64,000 nt of DNA from the NCBI RefSeq assembly GCF_022568835.1, contig NZ_JAKZHV010000011.1:62001-126000 (forward strand), written 5' to 3'. Below are positions 1-8,221 of the stretch, piece by piece (the stretch's first letter is position 1; every line of letters starts with the position of its first letter). The notes under the pieces were generated by a model. That model saw only the letters and a list, made by a program, of their open reading frames with translations. It was not told the origin of the DNA and made no database searches. The translations under genes and the position numbers were made by a program. The stretch is from Arsenicicoccus piscis. Its GTDB lineage: Bacteria; Actinomycetota; Actinomycetes; Actinomycetales; Dermatophilaceae.

Positions 1-368
1 GTGACCACCTCGCCCGGCTCTGCCTGGAGAGCTCGGACCGCATCCCGAAGTGGCTGGTGCCCGTCATCAACGAGAACCTCGCGTCCGGCGGGGAGATCGA
101 CCGCTCCGCTCTCGTCGTCGCCTCCTGGGCGCGATACGCCGAGGGTGTCGACGAGCAGGGTGAGCCCATCGAGGTGCAGGATCGGCTCAAGGAGCAGGTC
201 ATGGCCGCCGCCGCCAAGCAGGGCGACGACCCGCTGGCCTTCCTGCAGCAGCGCGACCTCTTCGGCGACCTCGTCGACGACGAGCGCTTCACGACGGTCT
301 ACCTGAAGGCGCTGAGCTCGCTGCACGACCAGGGCTCGCGCGCCACCTTGGAGGAGTGGGGGAAGTAA
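1..368 (+). CDS. Mannitol 2-dehydrogenase family protein, C-terminal part (5' end outside window)
   Basis: Reading from base 3, 121 residues of an unbroken frame reach a TAA at 366-368. The visible text includes LARLCLESSDRIPKW and VINENLASGG, typical of the C-terminal helical domain of long-chain mannitol/fructuronate dehydrogenases, which oxidise mannitol or a related polyol to a ketose with NAD. The Rossmann domain and catalytic lysine region lie upstream and cannot be judged. The stop overlaps the next start (TAATG), so it is translationally coupled to the dehydrogenase that follows. With xylulokinase downstream, the substrate could equally be D-arabinitol. The family is clear; the exact polyol is inference. 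Confidence 0.85.
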   Translation, partial: DHLARLCLESSDRIPKWLVPVINENLASGGEIDRSALVVASWARYAEGVDEQGEPIEVQDRLKEQVMAAAAKQGDDPLAFLQQRDLFGDLVDDERFTTVYLKALSSLHDQGSRATLEEWGK

Positions 369-1330
369 TGCGCGTCGCCGTGCTCAACGGACCGGGTGAC
401 CTCGAGGTCGCCGCCGTCGGGGTGTGCGGGTCGGACACCCACTACTACGAGCACGGCCGGATCGGTCGCTTCGTGGTCGAGAGCCCGCTGGTTCTCGGCC
501 ACGAGGCCTCCGGCCGCATCGTCGAGGTGGGCGCGGGCGTCGACCCCGCCCGCGTCGGCCGGCGCGTCTCGATCGAGCCGGGGGTGCCCTGCTTCACCTG
601 CGAGCAGTGCCTCGCCGGGCGCTACAACCTCTGCTACGACATGCGCTTCTACGCGACCCCGCCGATCGACGGCGCGTTCGCCCAGCTGGTCACGGTGCAC
701 TCGGCGTTCGCCCACGACATCCCGGACTCGGTGTCCGACGACGCCGCGGCGCTGCTCGAGCCGCTGTCGGTCGGCGTGTGGGCGGCCCGGAAGGCGCGCG
801 TCGGCGCGGGCACCCGGGTGCTCGTCATCGGCGCCGGCCCGATCGGCATGGTCGCCGTCCAGGTGGCCAAGGCGTGCGGCGCGACCTCCATCGCCGTCGC
901 CGACATCAACGAGCACCGCCTCGAGGTCGCCCGCGAGCTCGGCGCCACCCAGACCATCGACAGCCGCACCCAGAGCCTGGACGAGCTGACCGAGCGCCCC
1001 GAGGTGCTGCTCGAGTGCTCCGGCAACGGTCCGGCGACCATCGCCGCCATCAAGGCGCTCGCGCCCGCCGGACGCGTCGTCCTGGTCGGCATGGGCGGTG
1101 ACGAGCTGGCCCTGCCGCTGTCGGTCGTCCAGGAGCGTGAGCTCGAGGTCACCGGCACGTTCCGCTACGCCAACACCTGGCCGACGGCGATCCGGCTCGC
1201 GGCCTCAGGAGTCGTAGACCTCGACCGGCTCGTCACGGGCCACGTCGGGCTCGCCGAGGCCGCCGACGCCCTGCTCGCGGGACGCACCGACCCCGCGGCG
1301 ATCAAGACCATCGTCTGCCCCCAGCGGTAG
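368..1330 (+). CDS. Zinc-dependent sorbitol/xylitol dehydrogenase-like protein with a short N-terminal domain
   Basis: Medium-chain zinc dehydrogenase, likely oxidising a polyol in the cytoplasm. The catalytic-zinc Cys lies in GVCGSD, followed by GHE and the structural-zinc group CFTCEQCLAGRYNLC. The NAD-binding glycine motif is VIGAGPIGM. I chose ATG 368, which overlaps the preceding stop, over GTG 356. The protein is 320 residues where relatives are usually about 340-350. The shortfall is at the start: GDLEV runs straight into AAVGVCGSD, and the roughly 17 residues normally found between (the xPxPGPGEVLVRV strand of the GroES-like fold) are absent with the frame kept. It may therefore be misfolded or altered. 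It sits in a polyol operon with xylB. Confidence 0.8.
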   Translation: MRVAVLNGPGDLEVAAVGVCGSDTHYYEHGRIGRFVVESPLVLGHEASGRIVEVGAGVDPARVGRRVSIEPGVPCFTCEQCLAGRYNLCYDMRFYATPPIDGAFAQLVTVHSAFAHDIPDSVSDDAAALLEPLSVGVWAARKARVGAGTRVLVIGAGPIGMVAVQVAKACGATSIAVADINEHRLEVARELGATQTIDSRTQSLDELTERPEVLLECSGNGPATIAAIKALAPAGRVVLVGMGGDELALPLSVVQERELEVTGTFRYANTWPTAIRLAASGVVDLDRLVTGHVGLAEAADALLAGRTDPAAIKTIVCPQR

Positions 1331-1336
1331 GAGCCT

Positions 1337-2419
1337 GTGTTGCCCCACCCGACCCAGCAGTCTGCTCAGCCGCTGCCCGCGCGCATGGCCGGTGTCCGGC
1401 TACCCGGAGACAGCACCGTCGAGCACGTGACCGTCGACGTGCCCACGCCGGGACCCGGCCAGGTGCTGCTCGCCATGAAGGCCTCGTCCATCTGCGGCAG
1501 CGACATCCGGGCGATCTACCGCGAGCACCTCGGCCACGGCGCCGAGGCCTACCAGGGCGTCGTCGCAGGGCACGAGCCGTGCGGCCAGGTCGTCGCGGTC
1601 GGTCCGGGCGCGCGCCGGCTCGAGGTCGGTGATCGCGTCGTCGTCTACCACATCGCCGGCTGCGGCATGTGTGCCGAGTGCCGCCGGGGCTACCAGGTCG
1701 CCTGTCACGCGCCGTTCCGCGCAGCGCACGGCTGGCAGCGCGACGGCGGGCACGCCGAGTACCTCCTCGCCGAGGAGGCGACCTGCATCCCGCTGCCCGA
1801 CAACCTCAGCTACGAGGACGGCGCGCTGGTCTCGTGCGGCTTCGGCACGGCGTGGGAGGCGATCGAGAAGGTCTCGCTGTCGGCGCGCGACCGGCTGCTC
1901 GTCACCGGGCTCGGCCCGGTCGGTCTCGCCACCGCGATGCTGGCGCGCTCGCTCGGGGTCACCTCGATCGTCGGCACCGACGTCAGCGCCGACCGTCGCG
2001 CCCAGGCGCTCGAGCTCGGGCTCGTCGACGAGGCGGTCGCCCCCGACGCGGTCGACAAGACCGTCGACCGGGTCACCGGGGGAGCGGGCTGCGAGGTCAC
2101 CATCGACTGCTCGGGCAACGCCACGGCCCGCGAGAGCGCGCTGCGCAACACCCGCGCGTGGGGCCGGTGCGCGTTCGTCGGTGAGGGCGGCACGGTGACC
2201 TTCGCGGTGTCGGACCTGATGATCCACAAGCAGATCACGCTCTACGGCTCGTGGGTGGCCTCGACGCTGCACATGGAGCAGCTGCTCGAGCACCTGTCGC
2301 GCCACGACATTTATCCCGACCGGATCGTCACCGACCGGCTGCCGCTCGAGGAGGCCGGCCGGGCCTACGAGCTCGCGGACGCCGCCCAGGGTGGCAAGGT
2401 GTGCATCGTCTTCCCTTGA
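1337..2419 (+). CDS. Zinc-binding alcohol dehydrogenase (iditol/threonine dehydrogenase-like)
   Basis: A second medium-chain zinc dehydrogenase in the polyol operon, 360 residues from GTG 1337. SICGSD carries the catalytic Cys, GHEPCG follows, and four cysteines in the GCGMCAECRRGYQVAC stretch bind structural zinc. The nucleotide-binding loop is TGLGPVGL. A GGAG lies just before the start, so GTG 1337 or TTG 1340 is favoured over ATG 1385, where conserved sequence begins. It follows the previous gene by six bases and is probably co-transcribed. The likely role is oxidation of a sugar alcohol or sugar acid to a keto sugar; the substrate is not determinable from sequence. Unlike its neighbour it has a full-length N-terminal domain. 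Confidence 0.82.
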   Translation: MLPHPTQQSAQPLPARMAGVRLPGDSTVEHVTVDVPTPGPGQVLLAMKASSICGSDIRAIYREHLGHGAEAYQGVVAGHEPCGQVVAVGPGARRLEVGDRVVVYHIAGCGMCAECRRGYQVACHAPFRAAHGWQRDGGHAEYLLAEEATCIPLPDNLSYEDGALVSCGFGTAWEAIEKVSLSARDRLLVTGLGPVGLATAMLARSLGVTSIVGTDVSADRRAQALELGLVDEAVAPDAVDKTVDRVTGGAGCEVTIDCSGNATARESALRNTRAWGRCAFVGEGGTVTFAVSDLMIHKQITLYGSWVASTLHMEQLLEHLSRHDIYPDRIVTDRLPLEEAGRAYELADAAQGGKVCIVFP

Positions 2420-2435
2420 GCCCGCCCACTAGATC

Positions 2436-2500
2436 CCTGCACCAAGATCCCCGCACCCAAGCCCCGCACCCAAGCCCCGCACCCAAGCCCCGCACCCCAG
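2436..2500. repeat. 13-bp tandem repeat upstream of xylulokinase
   Basis: The unit CCCCGCACCCAAG occurs three times exactly from 2449 to 2487, followed by a near copy to 2499 and preceded by a degenerate copy from about 2436. It fills most of the 96-base gap between the dehydrogenase and xylB and ends just before the CAGGAG ribosome-binding site of xylB. A replication-slippage origin is likely; any role in spacing or expression is speculation. Confidence 0.85.
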
Positions 2501-2515
2501 GAGACCGCAGTCCTC

Positions 2516-3940
2516 ATGAGTGAGCCGCGCACCCTCGTCGCCGGAGTCGACTCCTCGACCCAGTCGACCAAGATTGTCGTCTGCGACGCCGAGACCGGAC
2601 AGGTGCTGCGGCAAGGTCGGGCCTCGCACCCCGACGGCACCTCCGTCCACCCCGACCGGTGGTGGGAGGCGTTCGGCGAGGCCAGCGCCGACGGGCTGCT
2701 GGACGGCGTCGCGGCCATCGCGGTCGGGGGTCAGCAGCACGGCATGGTCACCCTCGACGAGCAGGGTCAGGTCGTGCGAGAAGCGTTGTTGTGGAACGAT
2801 TCTCGGTCGGCCAAGGCCGCCGAGGACCTGATCGCCGAGCTCGGCGGACCCGACGCGTGGGCCGAGGCGATCGGCAACGTGCCGGTGGCCGCGCTGACGG
2901 TGACCAAGCTGCGCTGGCTCGCCGAGAACGAGCCCGACCTCGCGGCCCGGGTCACCCGCGTGGTGCTCCCGCACGACTGGGTGAGCGCCAAGGTGCTCTA
3001 CGGCGACGCCCCGGTCGAGCGCTGGTTCACCGACCGCGGCGACGCGTCGGGCACGGGCTACTGGTCGCCGACCACCGACGACTACCGCACCGACCTGCTG
3101 GAGCGCGCGTTCGGTCGCTCGCTGGAGCTGCCCGAGGTCCTCGCCCCGTCCGCGACGGCCGGCCGCACCGCTGACGGCATGCTCGTCGCGCCCGGCACCG
3201 GCGACAACATGGGTGCCGCGCTCGGCCTCGGCCTGGTCCCCGGTGACGTGGTGGTGTCGCTCGGCACGTCCGGCACCGTCTTCGCCGTCGTCGACCAGCC
3301 CACCGGCGACGTCAACGGCATCCAGGGCTTCGCCGACGCGACCGGGCGCTACCTGCCCCTGCTCTGCACGCTCAACGCGGCCCGCGTGCTGACCGCGGCC
3401 ACCCGGCTGCTGAGCACCGACTTCGCCGGCCTGGACGAGCTGGCCCTGGCGGCCGAGCCGGGCGCGGGCGGTCTCACCCTGCTGCCCTACCTGGACGGCG
3501 AGCGCACGCCCAACCTCCCCGAGGCGACCGGCACCCTGGGAGGCATGACGCGCGAGAACATGACGCCCGAGAACCTCGCGCGTGCCTGCGTCGAGGGGAT
3601 GCTGTGCAACCTCGCCGCCGGCATCGAGGGGTTGCGCGCGCACGGCAATGAGGTGCGCCGGGTCTTCCTGATCGGTGGCGCCGCCGCCTCACGGGCCGTC
3701 CAGGAGATCGCGCCGATCGTCTTCGGCACCCCGGTCACGATCCCCGAGCCGGGGGAGTACGTCGCGATCGGTGCCGCGCGCCAGGCCGCCTGGGCCCTCG
3801 CCGCGACGTCCGGTGACGCCCCCGAGCCGCCCGCCTGGGCCGTCCCCACGGCGGTCGAGCTGCCGGTGCACGACGTCGAGGTGGGCGCCCGCATCCGCGA
3901 GCGCTACGCGGCACTCGCCCAGCAGGTCTACGGGGTCTGA
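2516..3940 (+). CDS. xylB: Xylulokinase
   Basis: FGGY-family kinase that phosphorylates D-xylulose to xylulose 5-phosphate, feeding the pentose phosphate pathway. The N-terminal ATPase-fold motif is [13 protein letters not shown], followed by GGQQHGMV and LWNDSRS, typical of xylulokinases. The second domain has [21 protein letters not shown] and the adenine-binding [10 protein letters not shown] region. At 474 residues it has normal length. ATG 2516 is preceded by CAGGAG. It ends the polyol operon: the dehydrogenases upstream make the ketose it phosphorylates. The next gene is convergent, nine bases away, with no obvious separate terminator. Confidence 0.93.
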   Translation: MSEPRTLVAGVDSSTQSTKIVVCDAETGQVLRQGRASHPDGTSVHPDRWWEAFGEASADGLLDGVAAIAVGGQQHGMVTLDEQGQVVREALLWNDSRSAKAAEDLIAELGGPDAWAEAIGNVPVAALTVTKLRWLAENEPDLAARVTRVVLPHDWVSAKVLYGDAPVERWFTDRGDASGTGYWSPTTDDYRTDLLERAFGRSLELPEVLAPSATAGRTADGMLVAPGTGDNMGAALGLGLVPGDVVVSLGTSGTVFAVVDQPTGDVNGIQGFADATGRYLPLLCTLNAARVLTAATRLLSTDFAGLDELALAAEPGAGGLTLLPYLDGERTPNLPEATGTLGGMTRENMTPENLARACVEGMLCNLAAGIEGLRAHGNEVRRVFLIGGAAASRAVQEIAPIVFGTPVTIPEPGEYVAIGAARQAAWALAATSGDAPEPPAWAVPTAVELPVHDVEVGARIRERYAALAQQVYGV

Positions 3941-3949
3941 GCGGGAGGG

Positions 3950-5683
3950 CTACCGGCTCTCGAGCGACTCCTTCGCCTTGGCGATCGCGAAGCCCCACCC
4001 CTGGGCGATGCTCACCTGCGGCGGCACCGAGATCTCCTGCGGGTTCGTCACCACGTCCAGCAGGGTCGGCTCGGGCTGGGCGATCGCCCAGGCGACCGCC
4101 TCGTCGAGCTCCTCGGGGTCGGTCACCCGGCGCGTCGCCAGCCCGAGGGCGGCCCCGACCGCAGCCAGGTCGGGGTTGTCGAGCTCGGTGCCGAACTCCG
4201 GCAGGCCGCCCTGCTCCTGCTCGAGCTTGACCATCCCGAGCCGGCCGTTGTCGAACACCACGAAGGTCACCGGCAGCCGGTAGGTCACGGCGGTGCGCAG
4301 GTCGCCGAGCAGCATCATGAGGCCGCCGTCGCCGCAGAACGCCACCACCGCCCGCTCGCGGTCCAGGGCCTGGGCGCCGACCGCCTGGGGGAGGGCGTTG
4401 GCCATCGACCCCAGGTTGTAGGAGCCGATCAGCCGCCGCGTGCCGGTCATCGTCACGAACCGGGAGAACCACACCGTCGACATGCCGGTGTCGGTGGTGA
4501 ACAGCGTGTCCTGCGGCGCGTGCCGGTCCACGGCGGCGGCCACGGCCTCGGGCCGGATCAGGTCGTCGGGGTTGTCGACCTTGCCGCGTAGCCTGCCGAT
4601 CAGGCTGCGCTTCTCGTAGTCCGGCTGGGCCAGCTTGGCCTGGCGTTCCCGCCACTTCTCGTAGACCTCGCGCGCATCGTCCAGGTGACCGCTGTCGGAG
4701 CGTGCGGCCAGCCGTGGCAGCAGCAGGCGCAGCGTCTCGCCGGCGTCGCCGATCATGGCGTGCGTGCAGCGGGTGCGCCGCCCGATGTGCGCCTGGCGCA
4801 GGTCCAGCTGGACGACGACCTTGCCCTCCGGATAGAAGTTCCGATACGGGAAGTCGGTGCCGACCATCAGCAGCAGGTCGCAGTCGTGCAGCGCCTTCGC
4901 CGCGGCCTCGTTGCCGATCAGTCCCGACTGGCCGACCTCGTAGGGGTTGTCCTGCTCGAGCCCCTCCTTGGCCTTGAGGGTGAGCACCATCGGGGCCTTG
5001 AGCCGCTCGGCCAGGGCCAGCACCTCGGTCCGGGCCTCGCGGGCACCCTGCCCGACCAGCAAGGTGACCTTCGGGGCGTCGTCGATCGCGGCGACGGCCA
5101 TGTCGATCTGGGTGAGCGGGGCGGCGGCCGGCCCCGCCGGCGGCGCGAAGGTGGGGACGTGCGCCCCGTCGGGCAGCTCGGCGTCCCCGAGGTCTCCGGG
5201 CAGGGTCAGCACGGCCACGCCCTCCTCGGCGTACGCAGCGTTGACGGCCTGCTCGAGCAGCAGCGGCATCTGCGCGGCCGACGTGACCGTGCGGCACCAC
5301 ACCGCGACGTCGCGAAAGAGCGCGTCGTTGTCGACCTCCTGGAAGAAGTCGCTGCCCATCTCCTCGCTCGGCACCTGGCCGATGATCGCCAGCACCGGCG
5401 CGTGCGACTTCTTGGCGTCGTAGAGCCCGTTGAGCAGGTGGATGGCGCCGGGGCCGACGGTGCCCATGCAGACGGCGAGCCGCCCGGTGAGCTGGGCCTG
5501 CGCGCTCATCGCGAACGCCGCGGCCTCCTCGTGCCGCACGCCGATCCACTCGACCCGGTCCTCGGTGCGGATGGCGTCGGTGACCGGGTTCAGCGCGTCG
5601 CCGACGACGCCCCAGACCTGGGTCACGCCGTGGTCGGCGAGCGCGGTGACGATCGAGCCGGCGACGGTCTTGGGGGTGGTCAT
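3950..5683 (-). CDS. poxB: Thiamine-diphosphate enzyme, pyruvate oxidase / pyruvate:quinone oxidoreductase type
   Basis: 577 residues with the three domains of the acetolactate synthase/POX family. The N-terminal ThDP (PYR) domain has RHEEAAAFAM with the activating Glu and GTVGPGAIHLLNGLYDA. A central FAD-type domain follows, then a C-terminal ThDP-binding domain with FCGDGGLMMLLGDLRTA and a downstream VFDNGRLGMVK. It probably oxidises pyruvate to acetate and CO2, passing electrons to quinone at the membrane. The start ATG overlaps the stop of the preceding glutamate-synthase-like gene by four bases (ATGA), so the two are coupled. An acetolactate-synthase-like activity cannot be excluded, but no small subunit gene is nearby. 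Confidence 0.85.
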   Translation of the reverse strand: MTTPKTVAGSIVTALADHGVTQVWGVVGDALNPVTDAIRTEDRVEWIGVRHEEAAAFAMSAQAQLTGRLAVCMGTVGPGAIHLLNGLYDAKKSHAPVLAIIGQVPSEEMGSDFFQEVDNDALFRDVAVWCRTVTSAAQMPLLLEQAVNAAYAEEGVAVLTLPGDLGDAELPDGAHVPTFAPPAGPAAAPLTQIDMAVAAIDDAPKVTLLVGQGAREARTEVLALAERLKAPMVLTLKAKEGLEQDNPYEVGQSGLIGNEAAAKALHDCDLLLMVGTDFPYRNFYPEGKVVVQLDLRQAHIGRRTRCTHAMIGDAGETLRLLLPRLAARSDSGHLDDAREVYEKWRERQAKLAQPDYEKRSLIGRLRGKVDNPDDLIRPEAVAAAVDRHAPQDTLFTTDTGMSTVWFSRFVTMTGTRRLIGSYNLGSMANALPQAVGAQALDRERAVVAFCGDGGLMMLLGDLRTAVTYRLPVTFVVFDNGRLGMVKLEQEQGGLPEFGTELDNPDLAAVGAALGLATRRVTDPEELDEAVAWAIAQPEPTLLDVVTNPQEISVPPQVSIAQGWGFAIAKAKESLESR

Positions 5684-7266
5684 CGGTGGGTCTCCTGACG
5701 TCGGGAGTGGAAGGTGTCGGCACTCGCGATGGCCCAGTCATCGGCCCAGCTCTGCGGCGGCTCGGACAGCAGCTGCCGCGGTGCGAGCCACTCGTAGACC
5801 TCGGCGTACGACTGGTTGGCCGTGGACGAGACGTTGCGGCGCAGCATGGTGGGGTCGAGCTGGCTGGGGTGGGTGACACCCATGGCGGCCATGATCTGCA
5901 CGGCCTCGGCGACGGTGGCCTCCTGGAACCGCTGGACCCGCTGGCTCTTGTCACCCACGTCGAGGGCGCGTGCCCGCCGGTGGTTCTGGGTGGCGACCCC
6001 GACGGGGCACTTGTCGGTGTGGCACATCTGGGCCTGGATGCAGCCCACCGCCATCATCATCGCGCGGGCGGCGTTGGTGTAGTCGGCGCCCTGGATCAAC
6101 CGCTTCACGATGTCGTTGCCGGCCGAGATCTTGCCGGACGCCCCGATCTTGATGCGGTCGCGCAGCCCGGTGCCGACCAGGGCGTTGTGCACGGTCATCA
6201 GGCCCTGGGTGAGGGGCATGCCCACGTGGTCCTCGAACTCCAGCGGGGCCGCACCGGTGCCGCCCTCGGCGCCGTCGACAATGATGAAGTCCGGCGCCGT
6301 GCCCACCTCGAGGATGGCCTTGCAGATGGCGAGCACGTCGGTGCGCGACCCGACGCAGAGCTTGAACCCCGCGGGCTTGCCGCCGGAGAGCTCACGCATC
6401 CGCGCCACGAACTCGATCAGCTCCGTCGGGGTCGAAAAGACGCGGTGCGTCGGCGGACTGACGCACTTCTGCCCCTTCGGGACCTCGCGGATCTTCGCGA
6501 TCTCCTTGGTGACCTTCGCCGCCGGCAGCACGCCGCCGATGCCCGGCTTGGCGCCCTGGCTCAGCTTGAGCGACACGCACTTGACCTGGTCCCGGCTCGA
6601 CTTGTCGGCGAACTCCTCGGGGTCGAAGTCGCCGTCCTTGGTGCGCACGCTGAAGTACCCCGTGCCGATCTCCCAGACCAGGTCGCCGCCGAACTCCTCG
6701 TGGTAGGGCGACAGCCCGCCCTCGCCGGTGTCGTGGGCGAAGCCGCCCATCGCCGCGCCCTTGTTGAGAGCGCGCAGCGCGTTGGCCGACAGCGCGCCGA
6801 AGCTCATCGCCGACACGTTGAGCAGGGACATCGAGTAGGGCTTGGTGCAGTCCGGCCCGCCGATGAGCACCCGCGGCGGGTCGTCCGGCGCCGTGGCCGG
6901 CACGGTCGAGTGGACGAGGTACTCGTAGTCGATCGCCTCCACGTCGCGCTCGGTCCCGAACGCCTGCTCGCCGTGGATCCCCTTGGCCCGCTCGTAGATG
7001 ATCGAGCGGGTGTCGCGGTCGTAGGGCCGCCCGTCCCAGTTGCGCTCGATGAAGTACTGCTGCAGCTCGGGGCGGATGTCCTCGAGCAGGTAGCGCAGAT
7101 GCCCCACGACCGGGTAGTTGCGCAGCACCGAGTGCTTGCGCTGCACCAGGTCTCGGGCAGCCAGCGCTGCCGTGGCGCTGGCCAGCCCGACGGCGGCGGT
7201 GCGGAGGGCGTCGTGCGCACCGCTGTGGTGCGGCGGTAGCCCGGGGAGATCGCGATCAAGACCCAT
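5680..7266 (-). CDS. FMN-binding glutamate synthase family protein
   Basis: Resembles the FMN/3Fe-4S synthase domain of glutamate synthase without its amidotransferase domain. The N-terminal part (AALAARDLVQRKHSVLRNYP onward) is typical of the stand-alone family. The core has IKIGASGKISAG, IVDGAEGGTGAAP and the cysteine cluster CIQAQMCHTDKCPVG for an iron-sulfur centre. ATG 7266 gives 528 residues; an in-frame start at 7305 is possible but less convincing. It is translationally coupled to the pyruvate-oxidase-like gene. The true reaction of this family is not established; an FMN-dependent amine or redox role is likely. The coupling hints at shared electron transfer, which is inference. Confidence 0.85.
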   Translation of the reverse strand: MGLDRDLPGLPPHHSGAHDALRTAAVGLASATAALAARDLVQRKHSVLRNYPVVGHLRYLLEDIRPELQQYFIERNWDGRPYDRDTRSIIYERAKGIHGEQAFGTERDVEAIDYEYLVHSTVPATAPDDPPRVLIGGPDCTKPYSMSLLNVSAMSFGALSANALRALNKGAAMGGFAHDTGEGGLSPYHEEFGGDLVWEIGTGYFSVRTKDGDFDPEEFADKSSRDQVKCVSLKLSQGAKPGIGGVLPAAKVTKEIAKIREVPKGQKCVSPPTHRVFSTPTELIEFVARMRELSGGKPAGFKLCVGSRTDVLAICKAILEVGTAPDFIIVDGAEGGTGAAPLEFEDHVGMPLTQGLMTVHNALVGTGLRDRIKIGASGKISAGNDIVKRLIQGADYTNAARAMMMAVGCIQAQMCHTDKCPVGVATQNHRRARALDVGDKSQRVQRFQEATVAEAVQIMAAMGVTHPSQLDPTMLRRNVSSTANQSYAEVYEWLAPRQLLSEPPQSWADDWAIASADTFHSRRQETHR

Positions 7267-7408
7267 GGCCTGACCTTGCCCTATCTGCCGGTGCCGATAC
7301 GGCACTCCCGCCGAGAACGGCCTTGATCCTCAGCGCCGGCTCAGCCGTTGTAGTCCCGACGACTGGTTGCGGTTCGGCGGGCCTGGCCCTCCTGACCCTC
7401 CTCGATCC

Positions 7409-7560
7409 GTCGACACGGCACCTGGCCACCGAGACGGCGGTTGTGCACGCCAACCCCGCCGACACGGCACTTGGCGACCGAGATGGCGGGTGTACCAGCC
7501 ATCTCGGTGGCTAACAGCCGTGTCGGCGGGATGGGGGTGACTAAACGCCGTCTCGGTGAT
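7409..7560. repeat. Hairpin-forming dispersed repeat, copy A
   Basis: A long inverted repeat has 33-base arms at 7455-7487 and 7498-7530, matching at 29 of 33 positions, with a 10-base loop. Flanking it are extra degenerate units of the pattern CCGASACGGCACTTGGCVAC in both orientations, at about 7409-7440 and 7540-7560. The same arrangement recurs at 29.8 kb, so this is a family rather than a single terminator. It resembles REP/BIME-type elements in design. I do not recognise a named family. Confidence 0.85.
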
Positions 7561-7624
7561 CCATCACCATGTCGACCGCAGCGGCCCCACGCGCACCACC
7601 ACGGAGGCGTCGAGTCTCGCCCGA

Positions 7625-7705
7625 GCGTGCGCTTCGGACTGATTCACGAGCGCCTGAACGATCAAAACTGTTCCGTAGACCCGTCAATCAGTCCGAAGCG
7701 CACGC
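7625..7705. repeat. 81-bp element with 20-bp perfect inverted repeats
   Basis: The arms 7625-7644 and 7686-7705 are perfectly complementary (left arm GCGTGCGCTTCGGACTGATT) around a 41-base, comparatively A/T-rich centre. No gene is inside and no target-site duplication is visible next to the arms. It could be a miniature mobile-element remnant, a protein-binding cruciform or an unusual terminator. There is no T-run after either arm, which argues against a classic terminator. Confidence 0.75.
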
Positions 7706-7831
7706 CATGCCCACCCACGCGAACCGCGGGCAGGTGATCTACCGGGCCTGGGAGGCGCCAACCGCCGTCTCGGCGGCCAACAGCCGTGTCAGCAACGCCG
7801 GCAACCCCAGCAATTCCAGCAACGCCCACGC

Positions 7832-8221
7832 TCAGCCGACGAGGCGCCCGAGCAGGAGGGCCAGCTCGGCCCGGGGGTCGGTGGCCTGGCCGCCGTGCAC
7901 TGGCCCGGGCTGCAGGACGGTGCTGCGCGGGGCGGCGAGCCAGCCGAAGCGGCGCCCGTCGCGGGCGTCGCGCGGCAGGCCGGCGACCGCCTCGCCCTCG
8001 CACACGTTCGACACCGTCGCGAGGGCAGCCCGCAGCCCGTCGAGATCGAGCCCAGGATGCAGCGCCAGGAGTCGGTCCGCGTCGATGGCCGTCGCCGCCG
8101 CGAGATACCCGGCGTCCTGGCTGTAGAGCACGACGCCGACGTTCACGAACTCCTCACGGTCGACGCGGGGCACGGCCCGCAGCACGACGTACTGATAGGC
8201 GTACCAACACGGCGCGCTCAT
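7832..8221 (-). CDS. DUF3037 domain protein, partner of HipA-like kinase
   Basis: A 129-residue protein starting MSAPCWYAYQYVVLRAVP, with VDREEFVNVGVVLYS and LAAPRSTVLQPGPVHGG, matching the DUF3037 family. Its start overlaps the stop of the HipA-like kinase by four bases, so the two are made together. The biochemical role is unknown. The recurrent pairing with a HipA-like kinase elsewhere suggests it regulates or is modified by that kinase, which is inference. It uses the same strand and similar codon usage as its neighbours, so it is not obviously acquired. Confidence 0.85.
   Translation of the reverse strand: MSAPCWYAYQYVVLRAVPRVDREEFVNVGVVLYSQDAGYLAAATAIDADRLLALHPGLDLDGLRAALATVSNVCEGEAVAGLPRDARDGRRFGWLAAPRSTVLQPGPVHGGQATDPRAELALLLGRLVG

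Larger units (their letters stand above)
7267..7831. other. Intergenic region rich in inverted repeats
   Basis: The 565 bases between two minus-strand genes contain no convincing gene. They hold a dense cluster of degenerate 20-odd-base repeats around a long hairpin (7409-7560), a separate 20-bp perfect inverted repeat (7625-7705), and a partial copy of the first family at about 7757-7800. The promoter of the glutamate-synthase-like gene must lie near 7270-7400, but I cannot point to clear -35/-10 boxes. Confidence 0.7.

Noticed and set aside
7409..7800. CRISPR-like array
   Set aside because: Units are degenerate, occur in both orientations, have no regular spacers, and no cas genes are nearby. 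Hairpin repeat family fits better.
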